Shown in pieces: positions 62,294 to 64,000 of a stretch of 64,000 bases of DNA (the first letter of the stretch is position 1; each line of letters opens with the position of its first letter). Location: contig CADEGH010000009.1 in NCBI GenBank assembly GCA_902826835.1, forward strand, positions 97,898 to 161,897, given 5' to 3'. A program made the translations under genes and the position numbers. The notes beneath the pieces were generated by a model. The model was not told the origin of the DNA. It saw nothing but the letters and a program-made list of their open reading frames with translations, and ran no database searches. The DNA is from an uncultured bacterium (lineage in GTDB: Bacteria; Planctomycetota; GCA-002687715).

Positions 62294-63820
62294 TCATAAC
62301 GAGGGATCGGTCGACGCCTGGTCGAGAACCACGGGCCGGTACCCACCTCGCCCGCGGAACCAGAGAATCATGAGCACGTAACAAGCGAACATGAGAATCG
62401 GCAGGACTGCGACCTCGGCCAGCGTGGACTGGTTGTTCTTCGCGCGCAGATCTTGGAGTTGGGTCTGGGCGGCTTCCGTCAAGGTTGTTTCCTTGGTGCG
62501 ATCCACCGACCGGTAGGTCATGAAGTAGGCGGTCTCGGTCTGGCCGGCGACCTGTTCGTGGAGGGCCGGAGCTTCGGTGAGGAGGCGTTGATCCAAGGAG
62601 CGATCCTGGAGGGCGCCGAGGAAGGGACCGCCGAGGACCCCCACCGAAATCATGCCGATGCCGCCGATTGCGTTGAGGGTCATGGCGCCGCCCCGGGGGA
62701 ACTGCTCCGACACGACACCCAGGGTGGTGGGCCAGAAGAACGACTTGCCGATGCCGTAGAGGGTCGCGGCGAGGAACACGAGCAGGACGCTCGCACCCGC
62801 TTGGGAGATCGCGTAGATGCCAATCGTGGCCAACGCTGCCGAGGTGGCGAGAAGGCCGAGCGGAGACAGACGGTGCACGATCGGTCCGGCGAAAAATCGC
62901 AGGATGAACATGATCACCGACGTGTAGATGAGCACGTATTTGGCCGCGTGATCGCTCTTGAACACCGGCTCCATGAGCGCGGTCACCCAGCCGTCGACGC
63001 CGAGTTCGGTCGTGGCCAGAAGCACCATCACGAGGAGGAGGCATACGAACAGCGGGCGGCCGAAGCTTTGGAAGAGCACCGCGAACAGAGCGGTCGGGAT
63101 CAGGGCGATCGCCGCGGCGATTGTCGGGTCGATGCCGGTGCTGTAGATCTCGAGGGACTTGAACACACTGTCGAACGCCAGCACGATGAAGAAGGAAACG
63201 ATGAACGCTCCCGCGTACCCAAACTCCTTCAGCATGTCCCGGTAGGAGACACCGGCACTGACTCGCTCCGAAACCGGGAACTTCTGACCCAGCATGAGAA
63301 CGCCGTAGATCGCGGTGGGCACGAGATAGAGGGCCATCTTGATCTGCCAGCTCACCTCGTTGCCGAGCAGGATGAAGAGTAGGCCCCCGAGCACGAGTCC
63401 GCCGGGCCACCCGGCGTGCAGGATATTCAGGTAGTGGGTCTTGGCCTTCGGGTAGAGGGAGGCGGTCACGGGGTTGACTACCGCTTCGACGGTGCCGTTC
63501 GCGAGAGCGAAGAGGAGGGTCCCGAGGTAGAGCGTGTTGAAGTCCTTGGCGGTGATCATCATCACGCCGGAGATCGCGTGCCCGAGCCACGCGAAGATCA
63601 TGCACTTGCCGTAGCCGACCCGGTCCACGATCAGGCTGAAGATGATGATGCTCAGGGCAAACGGGAAGAGGCCGGCCCCGTTGAGCGCGCCTTTCTGTTG
63701 TTCGGTCAGATCGAACTCGACTCCGAGGGTGTTGAGCAGAAACCCGCGGGAGATGAATCCGAACGAAGTGGCGACCAGGCTGAAGATGCACCCGACAAAC
63801 AGACGATTTTGACCGCGCAT
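62294..63820 (-). CDS. MFS transporter
   Basis: A 508-residue transporter with twelve predicted membrane helices. MFS features include the first helix pair (CIFSLVATSFGFISRG and LNGAGLFPFALSIIIFSLIV), DRVGYGKCM as the loop 2-3 motif, and a conserved helix with GKSFFWPTTLGVVSEQFPRG. An extra soluble loop of about 60 residues lies between helix 11 and 12 (about 415-475, helical, Gln/Glu/Thr-rich), unusual for the family. The substrate is unknown; sugar or nucleoside transport has been seen in similar planctomycete proteins, but I cannot assign it. The start is at 63820. It is the first gene of a likely pair with the DUF3592-like gene. Confidence 0.88.
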   Translation of the reverse strand: MRGQNRLFVGCIFSLVATSFGFISRGFLLNTLGVEFDLTEQQKGALNGAGLFPFALSIIIFSLIVDRVGYGKCMIFAWLGHAISGVMMITAKDFNTLYLGTLLFALANGTVEAVVNPVTASLYPKAKTHYLNILHAGWPGGLVLGGLLFILLGNEVSWQIKMALYLVPTAIYGVLMLGQKFPVSERVSAGVSYRDMLKEFGYAGAFIVSFFIVLAFDSVFKSLEIYSTGIDPTIAAAIALIPTALFAVLFQSFGRPLFVCLLLVMVLLATTELGVDGWVTALMEPVFKSDHAAKYVLIYTSVIMFILRFFAGPIVHRLSPLGLLATSAALATIGIYAISQAGASVLLVFLAATLYGIGKSFFWPTTLGVVSEQFPRGGAMTLNAIGGIGMISVGVLGGPFLGALQDRSLDQRLLTEAPALHEQVAGQTETAYFMTYRSVDRTKETTLTEAAQTQLQDLRAKNNQSTLAEVAVLPILMFACYVLMILWFRGRGGYRPVVLDQASTDPSL

Positions 63821-64000
63821 GGGGGCGCATCATCGGGAGGCCCGGCAGGTCTGTCAATTCGACCGGGGGTGGTGGCGCGGAGCGCCATCGACGGCCTTGT
63901 GATCCCCTCTCCGCTTCCGACTCCTCTCCCGGTAAGGAACGAGCCTCTCTTTGGCCCGCATCGGAACTTCCGCTCCCGAGCTTCGTCTCGCCCCCCATCG
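63821..64000. other. Upstream flank at window edge
   Basis: The last 180 bases precede the MFS gene and hold no complete gene that I can support. It is the likely MFS promoter region. Confidence 0.5.

Noticed and set aside
62205..63998. 597-codon minus-strand frame overlapping the MFS gene in another frame
   Set aside because: Arg/Pro/Ser-rich translation with no motif, while the alternate frame gives a complete 12-helix transporter.
1..64000. CRISPR arrays, rRNA genes, transposases or phage genes
   Set aside because: None seen on reading both strands; no evenly spaced identical repeats and no recombinase or integrase motifs.

Overview
The window is about 64 kb of GC-rich bacterial chromosome, most likely from a planctomycete (Planctomycetota). 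The evidence is a paired PSD1-type cytochrome protein and DUF1501 protein, a Ser/Thr kinase fused to a SUMF1-like domain, many large secreted FG-GAP/lamin-tail proteins, weak or absent Shine-Dalgarno sequences at many starts, and frequent GTG/TTG starts. There is no rRNA, CRISPR array, insertion sequence or prophage. One tRNA gene, tRNA-Leu(GAG), is present and is followed by an intrinsic terminator.

Layout. 1-4.1 kb: a sigma-54 response regulator (cut by the window edge) faces a tightly coupled CAAX-protease / DJ-1 / histidine-kinase operon. 4.3-12.9 kb: two secreted nidogen-like proteins, a GT-C-like membrane glycosyltransferase, an FHA protein, a DUF2339 membrane protein with a small membrane partner, and a LysR regulator. 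12.9-18.7 kb: a radical SAM/SPASM protein, an RluF-type pseudouridine synthase, two unknown exported proteins that overlap, and a divergent ECF-like sigma factor. 18.7-23 kb: the PSD1/DUF1501 pair. 23-26.8 kb: the first of three astacin-type secreted metalloproteases. 27-30.1 kb: a secreted thioredoxin-like protein interrupted by an in-frame UGA, divergent from an ECF sigma / anti-sigma-like / secretin-domain operon. 31-35 kb: a CHASE4 histidine kinase coupled to a REC-GGDEF-EAL protein. 36-42.5 kb: TPR, acyltransferase, DUF1648, aminotransferase and a large unknown membrane-anchored protein. 42.6-43.6 kb: tRNA-Leu and a toxin-antitoxin locus with a decayed toxin. 43.7-53.7 kb: the kinase-SUMF1 fusion, two large secreted proteins, DUF1801 and GDPD. 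53.9-61.6 kb: two tandem astacin/FG-GAP/lamin-tail paralogues. 61.6-63.8 kb: DUF3592-like and MFS transporter genes.

How the genes work together. The window is rich in envelope and extracellular functions (three astacin proteases, three nidogen-like proteins, an FG-GAP protein, the PSD1/DUF1501 pair) and in signalling (two histidine kinases, a sigma-54 regulator, a c-di-GMP protein, a kinase, two ECF-type sigma factors, LysR, FHA).

The most unusual signal is at 27.08-27.91 kb. A signal peptide and a thioredoxin-like domain lie in one frame, separated only by a UGA codon that directly follows a cysteine. That UGA is followed 10 nt later by an 8-bp GC stem capped by a GGU loop. This has the geometry of a bacterial SECIS element, so the gene is a candidate selenoprotein; it remains an inference until homologues and selenocysteine machinery are checked.
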